From assembly GCF_011304195.1 (NCBI RefSeq), contig NZ_CP049887.1, forward strand, positions 1,612,001 through 1,676,000: DNA of 64,000 nucleotides. The letters are read 5' to 3'. Positions 27,670 to 36,818 of the stretch are shown in pieces. The DNA comes from Vagococcus hydrophili (GTDB lineage: Bacteria > Bacillota > Bacilli > Lactobacillales > Vagococcaceae). Below the pieces are notes generated by a model. The model saw nothing but the letters and a program-made list of their open reading frames with translations. It searched no databases and had not been told where the DNA came from. Position numbers and translations under genes: made by a program. Positions within the stretch are counted from its first letter, which is position 1. Each line of letters begins with the position of its first letter.

Positions 27670-28632
27670 TTACATTCCGATTAAATAATCATCATCGCTC
27701 ATGGCTTCTACTGTTCCTAGTAAGTAGCCATTACCTACTTGTGAGAAGAAGTCGTGATTGCTTGTTCCTGTTGATAAGCCGTTCATAACGATTGGGTTCA
27801 CGTCATTGGCAGTGTCTGGGAACAATGGGTCTAATCCTAAGTTCATAAGAGCTTTATTAGCGTTGTAGCGTAAGAAAGTTTTTACTTCTTCTGTCCAACC
27901 TAATTTATCATAAAGAAGCTCAGTGTATTTCTCTTCATTTTCATATAAAGTAAAGAGTAAATCATACATCCAATCTTTCATTTCTTCTTGCTCTTTCTCA
28001 GGTAATTCATTAAATCCTACTTGGAATTTATAACCAATGTAAGTTCCGTGAACAGACTCGTCACGAATAATTAATTTAATGATTTCAGCCACGTTAGCTA
28101 ACTTATTATTACCTAAGTAGTAAAGTGGGGCATAGAAACCTGAATAGAAAAGGAAAGTTTCAGCATAAACACTGGCGACTTTCTTTTGAAGACCAGTTCC
28201 ATTTAAGTAAATTTCATTAATAATCTCAGCTTTTTTCTGTAAATGTTCGTTAGTATTCGTCCATTCAAAAATTTCTTCGATTTCAGATTTTGTGTTGAGT
28301 GTACTAAAGATTGAAGAGTAACTTTTCGCATGAACTGATTCCATGAATTGGATGTTGTTTAAAACAGCTTCTTCATGAGGTGTTCTAACGTCAGGACGTA
28401 GTGCATCAATGGCACTCTCTGATTGAATCGTATCAAGTAAGGTAAGTCCACCGAATACAAGACCGATGTTTTCTTTTTGATCTTCTGACAAAGTACGCCA
28501 ATCGTCTAAATCATTTGATAATGGGATACGTGTATCTAACCAAAATTGTTCTGTTAGCTTTTCCCAAGTTGATTTGTCAATAATATCTTCAACGGCGTTC
28601 CAATTTATCGCCTTGTAGTAACTATTAGTCAC
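27670..28632 (-). CDS. nrdF: class Ib ribonucleotide reductase small subunit
   Basis: 320 residues with a GTG start 8 bp after GGGAGG. It carries the dimanganese/diiron-tyrosyl cofactor. Ligand-bearing segments are visible: QFMESVHAKSYS and RDESVHGTYIG. It is the last gene of nrdHIEF. The C-terminal NrdE-binding tail (DDDYLIGM) is present. Repeat cluster E lies just past the stop. Confidence 0.96.
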   Translation of the reverse strand: MTNSYYKAINWNAVEDIIDKSTWEKLTEQFWLDTRIPLSNDLDDWRTLSEDQKENIGLVFGGLTLLDTIQSESAIDALRPDVRTPHEEAVLNNIQFMESVHAKSYSSIFSTLNTKSEIEEIFEWTNTNEHLQKKAEIINEIYLNGTGLQKKVASVYAETFLFYSGFYAPLYYLGNNKLANVAEIIKLIIRDESVHGTYIGYKFQVGFNELPEKEQEEMKDWMYDLLFTLYENEEKYTELLYDKLGWTEEVKTFLRYNANKALMNLGLDPLFPDTANDVNPIVMNGLSTGTSNHDFFSQVGNGYLLGTVEAMSDDDYLIGM

Positions 28633-28646
28633 AGTGATTTCCTCCC

Positions 28647-30809
28647 TTAAATAACACAGCTTTCACATTGATTACTGCCGATTTCACCTGAATCATCAGT
28701 AAATGTTCGAACATAATAAATTGATTTAATACCTTGGTTAAAGGCGTAGTGACGTAAGATATTCAAGTCACGAGTTGTTTGTTTGTTCGTTTCAGTTTTC
28801 CACTCGTATAAACCTTCAGGCATTTCAGAACGCATGAAGAGTGTCATACTCATACCTTGATCTACATGTTTTTGAGCAGTCGCGTACACGTCAATTACTT
28901 TACGCATATCCATGTCATAAGCAGATGTGTAGTAAGGCATACTTTCATTGTTTAAATGAGGTGCTGGATAGTAAATCTTCCCAATTTTTTTCTCTTGACG
29001 TTCTTCAATTAAACGAGTAATTGGATGAATACTAGCACTTGTATCATTAATATATGAAATTGAGCCGTTTGGAGCAACTGCTAAACGGTTTTGATGATAC
29101 AAGCCGTACTCTTTGATTGACTCTTTAAGAGTAGCCCAATCCTCAGCTGTAGGAACATCAATTGAACCAAATAATGCTTTAATTTTTTCTGATTTTGCTA
29201 AGACTGGTTCGTTGATATAAGTATCAAAGTAAGAGCCGTTGGCGTAATCAGATTTTTCAAAGTTATGGAACGATTCACCACGCTCTTTCGCAATATTATT
29301 ACTTTCAACAAGTGTCCAGTAATTTAGTAACATAAAGTAAACATCAGTGAATTCCAATGATTCTTTTGAACCATATTCCATTTGATTTTTGGCAAAGTAC
29401 GTATGTAGACCCATGGCACCTAAACCAATGGTATGGTTCAAACGGTTACCGTTTCTAATAGAAGGAACAACCGCAATATCAGAAGCATCCGTAATAAAAG
29501 TTAAGGCACGAGTCATGGCACGAACTGATTTACCAAAATCAGGGCTATCCATTAAGTTAACAATATTAGTTGAACCTAAGTTACATGAAATATCTGTTCC
29601 AAGCTCATCGTATCCTTGTTGATCGTTAATCATTGAGGGTTCTTGGACTTGTAGTATTTCAGAACACAAGTTACTCATGATGATTTTTCCGTAAACCGGA
29701 TTAGCACGGTTGGCTGTATCAATGTTAATGATATAAGGATAACCAGATTCTTGTTGTAGCTTACTGATTTCATTTTCTAAGTAACGAGCGCTAATTTTTT
29801 GTTTACGAATCTTAGGATTTGCTACTAAGTTATCGTATTCTTTTGTGATATCTAAATAAGAGAAAGGCACACCGTATTCACGTTCCACACTATATGGACT
29901 GAATAAATACATGTCTTCATTGTTACGAGCTAATTCATAGAATTTATCAGGAACGACTAAACCTAAAGAAAGAGTCTTCACACGAATTTTTTCATCGGCA
30001 TTTTCTTTTTTAGTTGAAAGGAACATTTCGATATCTGGATGGAAGACGTTTAAGTAAACCACACCAGCACCTTGACGTTGACCTAATTGATTACTATAGC
30101 TAAAGCTATCTTCAAATAATTTCATAACTGGAACCACACCACTAGCAGCGCCTTCGTAACCTTTAATTGGAGAGCCAGCTTCACGTAAATTAGAAAGTGT
30201 AATTCCAACCCCACCACCAATACGTGATAGTTGTAGAGCACTGTTAATTGAGCGTCCAATACTATTCATGTCATCAGTCACTTGAACTAGGAAACAAGAA
30301 ACAAGTTCCCCACGACGCTTACGTCCTGCATTTAAAAATGAAGGAGTTGCTGGTTGATAACGTTGATAAATCATTTCCTCAGCTAAGCTAAGAGCTAATT
30401 CTTCATTACCATCAGCAAAATATAAGGCATTAAATGCTACGCGGTCTTCATAGCGCTCTAAATAAGCAGTCCCGTCGTTTGTTTTTAAGGCATATTGAGA
30501 GTAAAACTTATAAGCAGCCATGAATGACTTAAAGGTAAAGTTTTGCTCATCTAAGTAAGTGTATAAAGACTCGATAAACTCAATCGAATATTTACCGATA
30601 AATTCAGATTCTAAATAATCCTCTTCAATAAGAAAGTTTAATTTGTCTTCAACAGAAGCAAATTGTTTCGTGTGAGGTTCCACATTTTCGTTAAAGAAAG
30701 CAGTTAAAGCTTCTTTATCTTTGTATAAAGGAATTTGATCATCTACAGGACGATTAATTTGATTATTTAATTTAAAATAAGTTACATCTTCAAGATTTTT
30801 TAGACTCAA
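28647..30809 (-). CDS. nrdE: class Ib ribonucleotide reductase large subunit
   Basis: 720 residues; the catalytic subunit that reduces NDPs. It contains ATPSFLNAGRKRRGELVSCF, NLCSEILQ and the redox tail CESCVI at the C-terminus, which exchanges with NrdH. It starts with TTG and overlaps nrdI by 20 bp, which implies translational coupling. It lies 14 bp before nrdF. Confidence 0.97.
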   Translation of the reverse strand: MSLKNLEDVTYFKLNNQINRPVDDQIPLYKDKEALTAFFNENVEPHTKQFASVEDKLNFLIEEDYLESEFIGKYSIEFIESLYTYLDEQNFTFKSFMAAYKFYSQYALKTNDGTAYLERYEDRVAFNALYFADGNEELALSLAEEMIYQRYQPATPSFLNAGRKRRGELVSCFLVQVTDDMNSIGRSINSALQLSRIGGGVGITLSNLREAGSPIKGYEGAASGVVPVMKLFEDSFSYSNQLGQRQGAGVVYLNVFHPDIEMFLSTKKENADEKIRVKTLSLGLVVPDKFYELARNNEDMYLFSPYSVEREYGVPFSYLDITKEYDNLVANPKIRKQKISARYLENEISKLQQESGYPYIINIDTANRANPVYGKIIMSNLCSEILQVQEPSMINDQQGYDELGTDISCNLGSTNIVNLMDSPDFGKSVRAMTRALTFITDASDIAVVPSIRNGNRLNHTIGLGAMGLHTYFAKNQMEYGSKESLEFTDVYFMLLNYWTLVESNNIAKERGESFHNFEKSDYANGSYFDTYINEPVLAKSEKIKALFGSIDVPTAEDWATLKESIKEYGLYHQNRLAVAPNGSISYINDTSASIHPITRLIEERQEKKIGKIYYPAPHLNNESMPYYTSAYDMDMRKVIDVYATAQKHVDQGMSMTLFMRSEMPEGLYEWKTETNKQTTRDLNILRHYAFNQGIKSIYYVRTFTDDSGEIGSNQCESCVI

Positions 30810-31176
30810 GGTTATCCACTACTTTCTTAAAATTTTTAACATCTTCTAGTGTACCATTAAATTCAAAACTGAAAAGCAAAGGGACTTGATAATCTCTTGC
30901 AATATCTTTAGCAGTGAAAATAAAAAGGTCAGCAAAGTTACGATTTCCTCCACCGACAACGCCTAGCATATTTTTTTGATTTGTTTTGTACTCAATAAAA
31001 TCGTTCACTACTTCTGTGACTTCAGCGTCGTAAGTAGGAACGATCAGGATATACTCTTCATTGATTTCATGAAAAGGATTGTTAGGGTTAATTTCATGTG
31101 CGTGGTTTGCGGGGAGTTCGAGTTTGTTGATGAATCGTCTTGTTTGCCCGGTTAAAGAAAAAAAGACTAGTTTCAT
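30790..31176 (-). CDS. nrdI: NrdI flavodoxin-like protein
   Basis: 128 residues. It supplies oxidant for assembly of the Mn-tyrosyl cofactor in NrdF. The FMN-binding loop SLTGQTRRF and the VVGGGNRNFAD segment are characteristic. It lies one base after nrdH and overlaps nrdE. Confidence 0.95.
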   Translation of the reverse strand: MKLVFFSLTGQTRRFINKLELPANHAHEINPNNPFHEINEEYILIVPTYDAEVTEVVNDFIEYKTNQKNMLGVVGGGNRNFADLFIFTAKDIARDYQVPLLFSFEFNGTLEDVKNFKKVVDNLESKKS

Positions 31177-31177
31177 A

Positions 31178-31411
31178 CTAAACAGCCAACGTTCTTAATT
31201 GATCAGGACGGAAGCCAACGATAGTAACTCTTTCATCTGCAGTTGTAATCACAGGAACGCTTCTGAAACCTTGCTCTTTTAATGAATCAATATATTGTGG
31301 TTCTGTATCAATATTGATTTCTTCAAAGTTAAGGTTTTTATCAGCTAAAAATTTCTTAGTCATCTTGCATTGTGGACAGTTATCTTTTGTATATAAAGTT
31401 ATTGTATTCAT
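31178..31411 (-). CDS. nrdH: NrdH glutaredoxin-like electron donor
   Basis: 77 residues with redox motif CPQC in TKDNCPQCKMTK and the late GFRPDQLR typical of NrdH. It gives electrons to NrdE and is the first gene of the operon. GGAGTGATTTAA precedes the ATG. Two NrdR boxes lie upstream. Confidence 0.95.
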   Translation of the reverse strand: MNTITLYTKDNCPQCKMTKKFLADKNLNFEEINIDTEPQYIDSLKEQGFRSVPVITTADERVTIVGFRPDQLRTLAV

Positions 31412-31450
31412 TTAAATCACTCCATTTGGTCTTTAATTTCTATAAATATT

Positions 31451-31532
31451 AGTATAGCTTTTTATAAAAAAAAGTCAATGGAAAAACACAAGATATAGTG
31501 CTTGATTTAAATGTAAGCACAATCTTTAGTGA
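31451..31532 (-). promoter_or_regulatory. nrdHIEF promoter with two NrdR boxes
   Basis: On the minus strand TTGACT (31473-31478) and TATACT (31451-31456) are 16 bp apart. Upstream lie two sequences close to the NrdR consensus ACACAATATATTGTGT: ACACAAGATATAGTGC at 31486-31501 and GCACAATCTTTAGTGA at 31517-31532. Their starts are 31 bp apart, the three-turn spacing known for NrdR boxes. Confidence 0.8.
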
Positions 31533-31670
31533 TTAATTGTTTCACAAAAGGATATTATCAAGCTTTCATTTCTTTTTCAATGAAAAATTTTTTATAAAAA
31601 ATCATAGTAATTTGTTTTTGAACAAAAGAAAGTGTACCAAGATTAATGTGTATAAATTCACATTAAATGA

Positions 31671-31722
31671 TTGACATGTTATCAGTAGGGAATTACAATA
31701 AATAATAATGAGAATCGTTATC
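31671..31722 (+). promoter_or_regulatory. feo promoter with Fur box
   Basis: TTGACA (31671-31676), 17 bp, TACAAT (31694-31699): a near-consensus promoter. Immediately downstream, 31704-31722 reads AATAATGAGAATCGTTATC, matching 16 of 19 positions of the Fur consensus. Iron-bound Fur would cover the start site. Confidence 0.85.
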
Positions 31723-31760
31723 AAGTGTAGGTGCGTGTGAATAAAGAAGGAGCGCTATGA

Positions 31761-32237
31761 ATGAAAAATTTAATGTCTTGTGAGACGAATAAAATTTATC
31801 GTTTTGAAGAATTTAAAGGTGAAAAAGAATATGAGCGTCATTTGATTAATTTAGGGTTAATTAAGGGATCTGATCTATATGTAGTGTCTAAAGAAAAAGG
31901 GCAGCCCGTGATTGTTGTTTTTAAAGAAGCAAGAATTGGTTTAGATGAAATCATAGCTAAAGACATTTATATAGTAGAAAAAGAAGATCATGGCTTAAAA
32001 AGTTTACAGTCTTTGGATCAAATGGCAGTTAATGCTTCAGGAAAAGTGTCAAAGATTTTAGGAACGGGTGTTTTGAAACGTCATTTAATGGATATGGGAT
32101 TAACCAAAGGGACCGAAATTAAGATTACTAAATTAGCACCTTTAGGAGATCCTATTGAAATAAAGGTTAGAAACTATGAATTAACACTCCGTAAAAAAGA
32201 AGCTGAGATGATTTTAATAGAAAGTGAGCTTGACTAA
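31761..32237 (+). CDS. feoA: FeoA-like protein with two FeoA domains
   Basis: 158 residues, twice the usual FeoA length. Residues ~84-155 form a canonical SH3-like FeoA domain (HLMDMGLTKGTEIKI, then APLGDPIEIKVRNYELTLRK). Residues ~6-75 are a diverged second copy (HLINLGLIKGSDLYVV) that lacks the GDP motif. FeoA assists the FeoB ferrous iron transporter. Its last base overlaps the feoB start. Confidence 0.92.
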   Translation: MKNLMSCETNKIYRFEEFKGEKEYERHLINLGLIKGSDLYVVSKEKGQPVIVVFKEARIGLDEIIAKDIYIVEKEDHGLKSLQSLDQMAVNASGKVSKILGTGVLKRHLMDMGLTKGTEIKITKLAPLGDPIEIKVRNYELTLRKKEAEMILIESELD

Positions 32238-34387
32238 TGATGACTAAACGACAGATTGCTTTAGTTGGAAATCCGAATAGTGGTAAGACTAGTTTGTTTA
32301 ACGAATTAACAGGAACCAATCAATCAGTTGGTAATTGGCCTGGTGTAACAGTTGAAAGAAAAAGCGGCAATTTAAAAGAAAATCATCAGATTGAACTGCA
32401 AGATTTACCTGGTATTTATTCTTTGTCTCCTTATTCGCCAGAAGAAGGCGTGGCTAGGGATTATTTACTGGAAGAACATCCTCACCGTTTACTAAACATT
32501 GTGGATGGAACGAATTTAGAAAGAAACCTCTATCTGAGTACTCAACTTTTAGAACTGGGGATTCCGATGGCGATTGCAATTAATATGATGGATGTGGTGG
32601 TTAAAGAAGGAACAATTATTAATTGCGAGAAGTTAGCATATGGTTTAGGCGTCCCCGTTCTTCCTATTAGTGTGGTGAAAAAAAGCGGGTTAGATAAAAT
32701 CAAAGAACAGCTACAACTAGAAAACAATCTAGGTGAGAAAGAAATAGCCTATCCGATTTATGATGACCGATTAGAAGTCGCTTTAAATGAAATTGAAGGC
32801 TTGATTAAAGCTTATGTCCCTAAACATCAATTGCGCTGGTTTACGATTAAACTTTTTGAGCGGGATGTGAAAGTAGTAGAGAAGATGACACTTTCAAAAG
32901 ATATTCAAGCCGAAATCGAAGAAATCATTCAAATCACGGAAAAAATTATGGATGAAGACGGTGAAAGTATCATCATTAATGAACGGTATGATTTTATTAG
33001 CCAGTTAGTTGCTTTAAGTATTGTGAAGGAAAAGGACTTCAAACTAACGGTGAGTGATAAAATCGACCGAGTGGTGACTAATAAATGGTTGGCACTCCCA
33101 ATTTTTGCAGTCATTATGTGGGCTGTTTACTATTTATCGATTCAAACAGTTGGAACCATGGGGACCGATTGGATCAACGATGTCTTATTTGGCGAATGGA
33201 TTCCAAGTCAAGTAACGCATTATTTAGAAGTTTGGCAAATTGCCCCTTGGTTACAGTCGCTTATTTTAGATGGGATTATTGCGGGAGTCGGGGCAGTCTT
33301 AGGTTTCTTACCTCAATTAATGGTTCTGTTCTTGTGTCTGTCTTTATTAGAAGACTGTGGTTATATGGCACGAATTGCGTTTGTCATGGACCGTTTATTT
33401 AGAAAGTTTGGTCTTTCTGGAAAATCATTTATACCTATGTTAATCGCCACAGGTTGTGGGGTTCCAGGTGTCATGGCAAGTCGAACGATTGAAAATGAAA
33501 AAGATCGCCGCATGACGATTATGACAACGACGTTTATGCCTTGTTCAGCTAAGTTGCCAATTATCGGTTTAATCGCTGGTGCATTTTTCCCGACAAGTAG
33601 TTGGGTAGCGCCATCTGCTTACTTTATAGGCATTGGCACCATTGTTTTATCAGGAATCTTACTTAAGAAAACTAGCTTGTTTAGTGGCAAAGCAGCCCCC
33701 TTTATTATGGAGATGCCAGCGTATCATATGCCTCGGTTTCAAAATAGCTTTAGACAAATGATCGATCGTTCATCATCTTTTGTTAAAAAAGCAGGGACGA
33801 TTATTTTTGCTAGTTCTGTGATTATTTGGTTTTTAAACACCTTTAATTTTAGTTTTCAAATGGTGGAGACAGAAGATAGTATTTTAGCATCAATGGGACG
33901 CACAGTGGCAATTATTTTTGCTCCTCTTGGCTGGGGAAATTGGCAAACCACCGTGGCAACCATCACTGGTTTGATTGCCAAAGAAAATGTAGTGGGAACG
34001 TTCGGAATTTTATATGGTCATCAAGAGTTGGCTTCTGAAGTGGGAAGAGAATATTGGCCCCTTTTTAGAGAAAGTTTAACACCGATTGCAGGTTTTTCAT
34101 TCTTAGTCTTTAACTTGCTCTGTGCCCCTTGTTTTGCGGCTATAGGAGCAATTAGACGAGAGATGAATGATTGGAAGTGGACAACGCTAGCGATTGGCTA
34201 TCAGTGTTTTGTAGCTTATATTGTGAGTTTTATTATCTATCAATTAGGCAGTTTTATGTTTGAAGGAAAGGCATTTGGTTTAGGGCAAAGTATTGCTTTA
34301 GGACTCGTGCTAGTTATTGTCTTTTTCTTAATCAAAAAACCAGTCAAAAAACAAGAAATCGTCGCCAAAGGAATTGAAATTTTATAG
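32237..34387 (+). CDS. feoB: ferrous iron transporter FeoB
   Basis: 716 residues. The N-terminal G domain shows G1 GNPNSGKTS, G3 DLPG and G4 NMMD; a helical GDI-like linker follows to about residue 280. The membrane part has two Gate repeats, with FIPMLIATGCGVPGVMASRT and NLLCAPCFAAIGAIRRE. Fe(II) uptake at the cytoplasmic membrane. Translationally coupled to feoA. Confidence 0.97.
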   Translation: MMTKRQIALVGNPNSGKTSLFNELTGTNQSVGNWPGVTVERKSGNLKENHQIELQDLPGIYSLSPYSPEEGVARDYLLEEHPHRLLNIVDGTNLERNLYLSTQLLELGIPMAIAINMMDVVVKEGTIINCEKLAYGLGVPVLPISVVKKSGLDKIKEQLQLENNLGEKEIAYPIYDDRLEVALNEIEGLIKAYVPKHQLRWFTIKLFERDVKVVEKMTLSKDIQAEIEEIIQITEKIMDEDGESIIINERYDFISQLVALSIVKEKDFKLTVSDKIDRVVTNKWLALPIFAVIMWAVYYLSIQTVGTMGTDWINDVLFGEWIPSQVTHYLEVWQIAPWLQSLILDGIIAGVGAVLGFLPQLMVLFLCLSLLEDCGYMARIAFVMDRLFRKFGLSGKSFIPMLIATGCGVPGVMASRTIENEKDRRMTIMTTTFMPCSAKLPIIGLIAGAFFPTSSWVAPSAYFIGIGTIVLSGILLKKTSLFSGKAAPFIMEMPAYHMPRFQNSFRQMIDRSSSFVKKAGTIIFASSVIIWFLNTFNFSFQMVETEDSILASMGRTVAIIFAPLGWGNWQTTVATITGLIAKENVVGTFGILYGHQELASEVGREYWPLFRESLTPIAGFSFLVFNLLCAPCFAAIGAIRREMNDWKWTTLAIGYQCFVAYIVSFIIYQLGSFMFEGKAFGLGQSIALGLVLVIVFFLIKKPVKKQEIVAKGIEIL

Positions 34388-34396
34388 GAGGTCATT

Positions 34397-34522
34397 ATGG
34401 GAACGTATCTATTAGCAGGTATCATTTTTTTAGGTGTCGGGATGGTTATTTATAAATATGGCATTAAGAAAGAAAAGTCATGTGACTGTTCTTCCGTTGA
34501 TTGTCCAGTGAAAAAGAAATAG
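34397..34522 (+). CDS. FeoB-associated Cys-rich membrane protein
   Basis: 41 residues, 9 bp after feoB with AGGAGGTCATT before the ATG. One transmembrane helix (LLAGIIFLGVGMVIYKYG) is followed by a cytoplasmic tail with three cysteines (KSCDCSSVDCPVKKK). This matches the small FeoB-associated proteins that replace FeoC in Firmicutes. A complete operon feoA-feoB-small protein results. Confidence 0.9.
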   Translation: MGTYLLAGIIFLGVGMVIYKYGIKKEKSCDCSSVDCPVKKK

Positions 34523-34540
34523 AGTGACAAAATTGTTCGT

Positions 34541-34707
34541 CTAGCCTAAGTTAGAAGGCAGGCTAGGTGAAGAGTAAAATAAAAAGATAAAATGTCAGAC
34601 GTTGGGAAGAAAAAAAGAGGACATTTCACAAAAATATTTTTGAGAATTAGAATAGAACAGAGCGTTTCACACCGGATGAGAGAATTCATTTAGTGTGGAA
34701 CGCTTTT
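34541..34707. terminator. hairpins after the feo operon
   Basis: Two stems are seen. CTAGCCT/AGGCTAG (34541-34566) has no T-run. AGCGTTTCACAC/GTGTGGAACGCTTTT (34660-34707) has one and is the likely terminator. Nothing else was recognised in the 399 bp between the small feo gene and the next gene, apart from an AT-rich promoter-like stretch (TTATATATAATTGGGG) near 34885. Confidence 0.75.
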
Positions 34708-34921
34708 AATTTTAAAAAAGAGGGAAACTGAACAGAGATTAAAATTGTCGTTTTAAAGGACGAAACTTTGGAAAAAGAAGCCTTTATTCTGTCATATACT
34801 TTATCCATAAAGAAAAGCCGAAAACATATAGACACTTCAAGCATATTAAGGTATATTAAGTGAACAGAAAACAAATAAGGTACTTTATATATAATTGGGG
34901 AAAAGAGAGGGATTGGGAAAT

Positions 34922-35461
34922 ATGATGGAAGAAAGATATGATCAAAACGAAGTAGAGGAACTATTTAGTGGTGTGATGAGTGAAGTTGAAATGGCAGAGA
35001 TTTCATTTGAAAAGAGTTTATATTTCAAACAACTGTCTTATAGTGAGCAAAAAGCATCAAGAGATATCATTTATTATCTAGGAGAATTCATGTTTGATTA
35101 TCATTTAGAATCACTTTCAACATGGAGTAAAGTAGCGCTTGAAGATGTTTTAATTTCAGTATTCCCAACAAAAATTGTGGCTAATCGTGATTTTTTTAAG
35201 AGAGTAGAACCAGTTCTTGTTAAGTTCTTTGAATTCTTGTGTTACTCCGAGAAACAAACCAAAGCTTTAGAACTTATAGAGCGAATTCAGATTGTTTCGG
35301 AGTTAATGCTAAATGAAGTGGAAATTGTCTTAAAAAATAGCAATGAAGTAAAAGTAATGGATTTAGGAGTTGAGATGGGCTTAGATATGTCTGACTTAAG
35401 TGAGCTAGATCGACTATATAAATTCGTGGATTTATTCGAAACGTCAAAAAAAAAAGAGTAA
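34922..35461 (+). CDS. hypothetical helical protein
   Basis: 179 residues if the ATG at 34922 is used (MMEERYDQNEVEEL); the frame opens at 34895. It is highly acidic and predicted almost all helical, without signal peptide, membrane helix or cysteine motif. No family was recognised. It is followed closely by the tRNA-Lys promoter, with no clear terminator. Confidence 0.7.
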   Translation: MMEERYDQNEVEELFSGVMSEVEMAEISFEKSLYFKQLSYSEQKASRDIIYYLGEFMFDYHLESLSTWSKVALEDVLISVFPTKIVANRDFFKRVEPVLVKFFEFLCYSEKQTKALELIERIQIVSELMLNEVEIVLKNSNEVKVMDLGVEMGLDMSDLSELDRLYKFVDLFETSKKKE

Positions 35462-35517
35462 ATTCAGACAATATCATCAACTTATTTGCGTATCGTAAAA
35501 TTAAATAATGAAAGTTA

Positions 35518-35546
35518 TTGAAATCACAAAATACTAGTGCTATACT
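35518..35546 (+). promoter_or_regulatory. tRNA-Lys promoter
   Basis: TTGAAA (35518-35523), 17 bp, TATACT (35541-35546), ending 10 bp before the mature tRNA 5' end. Confidence 0.8.
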
Positions 35547-35556
35547 AACCTAGTCA

Positions 35557-35629
35557 GGGCTGTTAGCTCAGTTGGTAGAGCAACGGACTCTTAATCCGTG
35601 GGTCGCGGGTTCAAGCCCCTCACAGCCCA
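35557..35629 (+). tRNA. tRNA-Lys(CTT)
   Basis: 73 nt. Acceptor arms GGGCTGT/ACAGCCC, discriminator A. The D arm contains AGCTCAGTTGGTAGAGC. The anticodon stem ACGGA/TCCGT encloses loop CTCTTAA, giving anticodon CTT for AAG codons. The T arm is GCGGGTTCAAGCCCC-like. CCA is not encoded. Its 3' end is a plausible integration site for the small islet that follows. Confidence 0.97.
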
Positions 35630-35640
35630 TAAGACAAAAT

Positions 35641-35687
35641 GTTGATATATAAGCCTTTTTAGAGGGTTTACATATCAACGTTTTTTT
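35641..35687 (+). terminator. terminator after tRNA-Lys
   Basis: GTTGATATATAAGCC pairs with the GGTTTACATATCAAC side and is followed by a run of T. A similar stem (GTTGGTATGCAAG/CTTGTATATCAAC) recurs after mazF at 37953-38004. The two terminators therefore bracket the islet. Confidence 0.8.
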
Positions 35688-35692
35688 GTTTT

Positions 35693-35712
35693 GTGGCAGA
35701 AAACGTGGCAGA
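35693..35712. repeat. short direct repeat GTGGCAGA downstream of tRNA-Lys
   Basis: GTGGCAGA occurs at 35693-35700 and 35705-35712, 12 bp apart. Paired short direct repeats beside a tRNA 3' end resemble the arm-type sites of tyrosine integrases. No integrase gene is present. Confidence 0.4.
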
Positions 35713-35795
35713 GATTTACTTTTGTTGAGACAGTGGCTAAAAGAAGGCAAAATAACAAAACCTCAATATAATAAACTTAGGAAAGGAAAATAGAT

Positions 35796-36398
35796 ATGTT
35801 AGAATTAAAATTGATTAATAAAGAAAATCCATATAGTGACGAACCATCAGCTCCATTTGATTTGTGGGCGGAGTTTACTTTGAAGTATGAAGATAAGATA
35901 TTACTTAGTACTCAATGGGATATGGTAGGCTTTATTGAGTGGTTTATAGAAAAAAAAGAATACTTGGCAACCGAAGTATTTCCATTTAAGTTTACAAATT
36001 CAATTGCTGAATCTAGAGATTTATTATTTGATAAAATTGATGATTTTTCGGATGAACAAGAACAGGAGCAATTTGAATATGAGGACTATTTATCCGATTA
36101 CTTTGTTAATCATTATTTTCATTTAAGAGGAACTGACACACAGTCGTTTTATATTGGTTTGATACCTAACTTGAATGGAGAAATATCATGTTCTGTGGAA
36201 GATAAATATGAACGCTACGAGTTTAATATGGATAGTTTTATTTCTGAGGTAGATGAAGAAATAAAAAAATTCTTAAAAACATGTGATATAAGTAATGAAA
36301 CTAAGTTATTTTTCAAAGGATCCTTATCTTACTATTATAAATACGTAGGTTCAGTGGGGGAGAAAACAAATGAAGAGTCGATTAAAAGAATTAATTAA
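35796..36398 (+). CDS. hypothetical protein, immunity-like islet gene 1
   Basis: 200 residues, acidic, no signal peptide or membrane helix. It has aromatic-rich segments (DMVGFIEWFIEKKEYLATE, DYLSDYFVNHYFHLRG). Size and composition resemble the immunity proteins of polymorphic toxin systems, but no specific family was recognised. AGGAAAGGAAAATAG precedes the ATG. Its end overlaps the next gene by 29 bp, so the two are translationally coupled. Confidence 0.7.
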   Translation: MLELKLINKENPYSDEPSAPFDLWAEFTLKYEDKILLSTQWDMVGFIEWFIEKKEYLATEVFPFKFTNSIAESRDLLFDKIDDFSDEQEQEQFEYEDYLSDYFVNHYFHLRGTDTQSFYIGLIPNLNGEISCSVEDKYERYEFNMDSFISEVDEEIKKFLKTCDISNETKLFFKGSLSYYYKYVGSVGEKTNEESIKRIN

Positions 36399-36810
36399 TA
36401 AAAAAGTCATTAAAAGTAGTTCGGGAGGTGGAGCTGGTTCAATACTAGTTATTGAATTAGAAAATAGTTCGTACTTTTTTATTTGGTGTGCTTGGCGTAT
36501 TGAATGTGAAGATGTTGTTATCGTCACATCATTTGATACTATTGAGCCTACAGAATTTACAAATAGTTTAAATGGCTATATCGGTGAAAAAGTACCTTTA
36601 CTTGTAGGGAACAGAGTGTTAGATATTACTCTGACCCCTCAATATGATTTGAGAATATCCTTTGAAAATAATTATGTGTTGCACGTATTTTGCGATATTG
36701 GTTTTTCTAGAGAGGACTACAATATTAATTGGGAGTTAAATATTCCACATGAAAATATATCAATAGAAATAAATAATCATTTTGAAGAACAACATGGGCA
36801 GTATAACTGA
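36370..36810 (+). CDS. hypothetical protein, immunity-like islet gene 2
   Basis: 146 residues, beta-rich, with a GGGAGS stretch near residue 20 (KSSSGGGAGSILVIE) and a central YFFIWCAWRIE. The GGGGGAG-type ribosome site lies within the preceding gene. Such small acidic beta proteins beside a tRNA are often orphan immunity proteins, but the function is not shown by sequence. Confidence 0.7.
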   Translation: MKSRLKELINKKVIKSSSGGGAGSILVIELENSSYFFIWCAWRIECEDVVIVTSFDTIEPTEFTNSLNGYIGEKVPLLVGNRVLDITLTPQYDLRISFENNYVLHVFCDIGFSREDYNINWELNIPHENISIEINNHFEEQHGQYN

Positions 36811-36818
36811 GGTTAAAA

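Noticed and set aside
35568-35750. Minus-strand frame across the tRNA-Lys gene (ends MGCEGLEPATHGLRV)
   Set aside because: This is antisense tRNA translated, a common annotation artefact.
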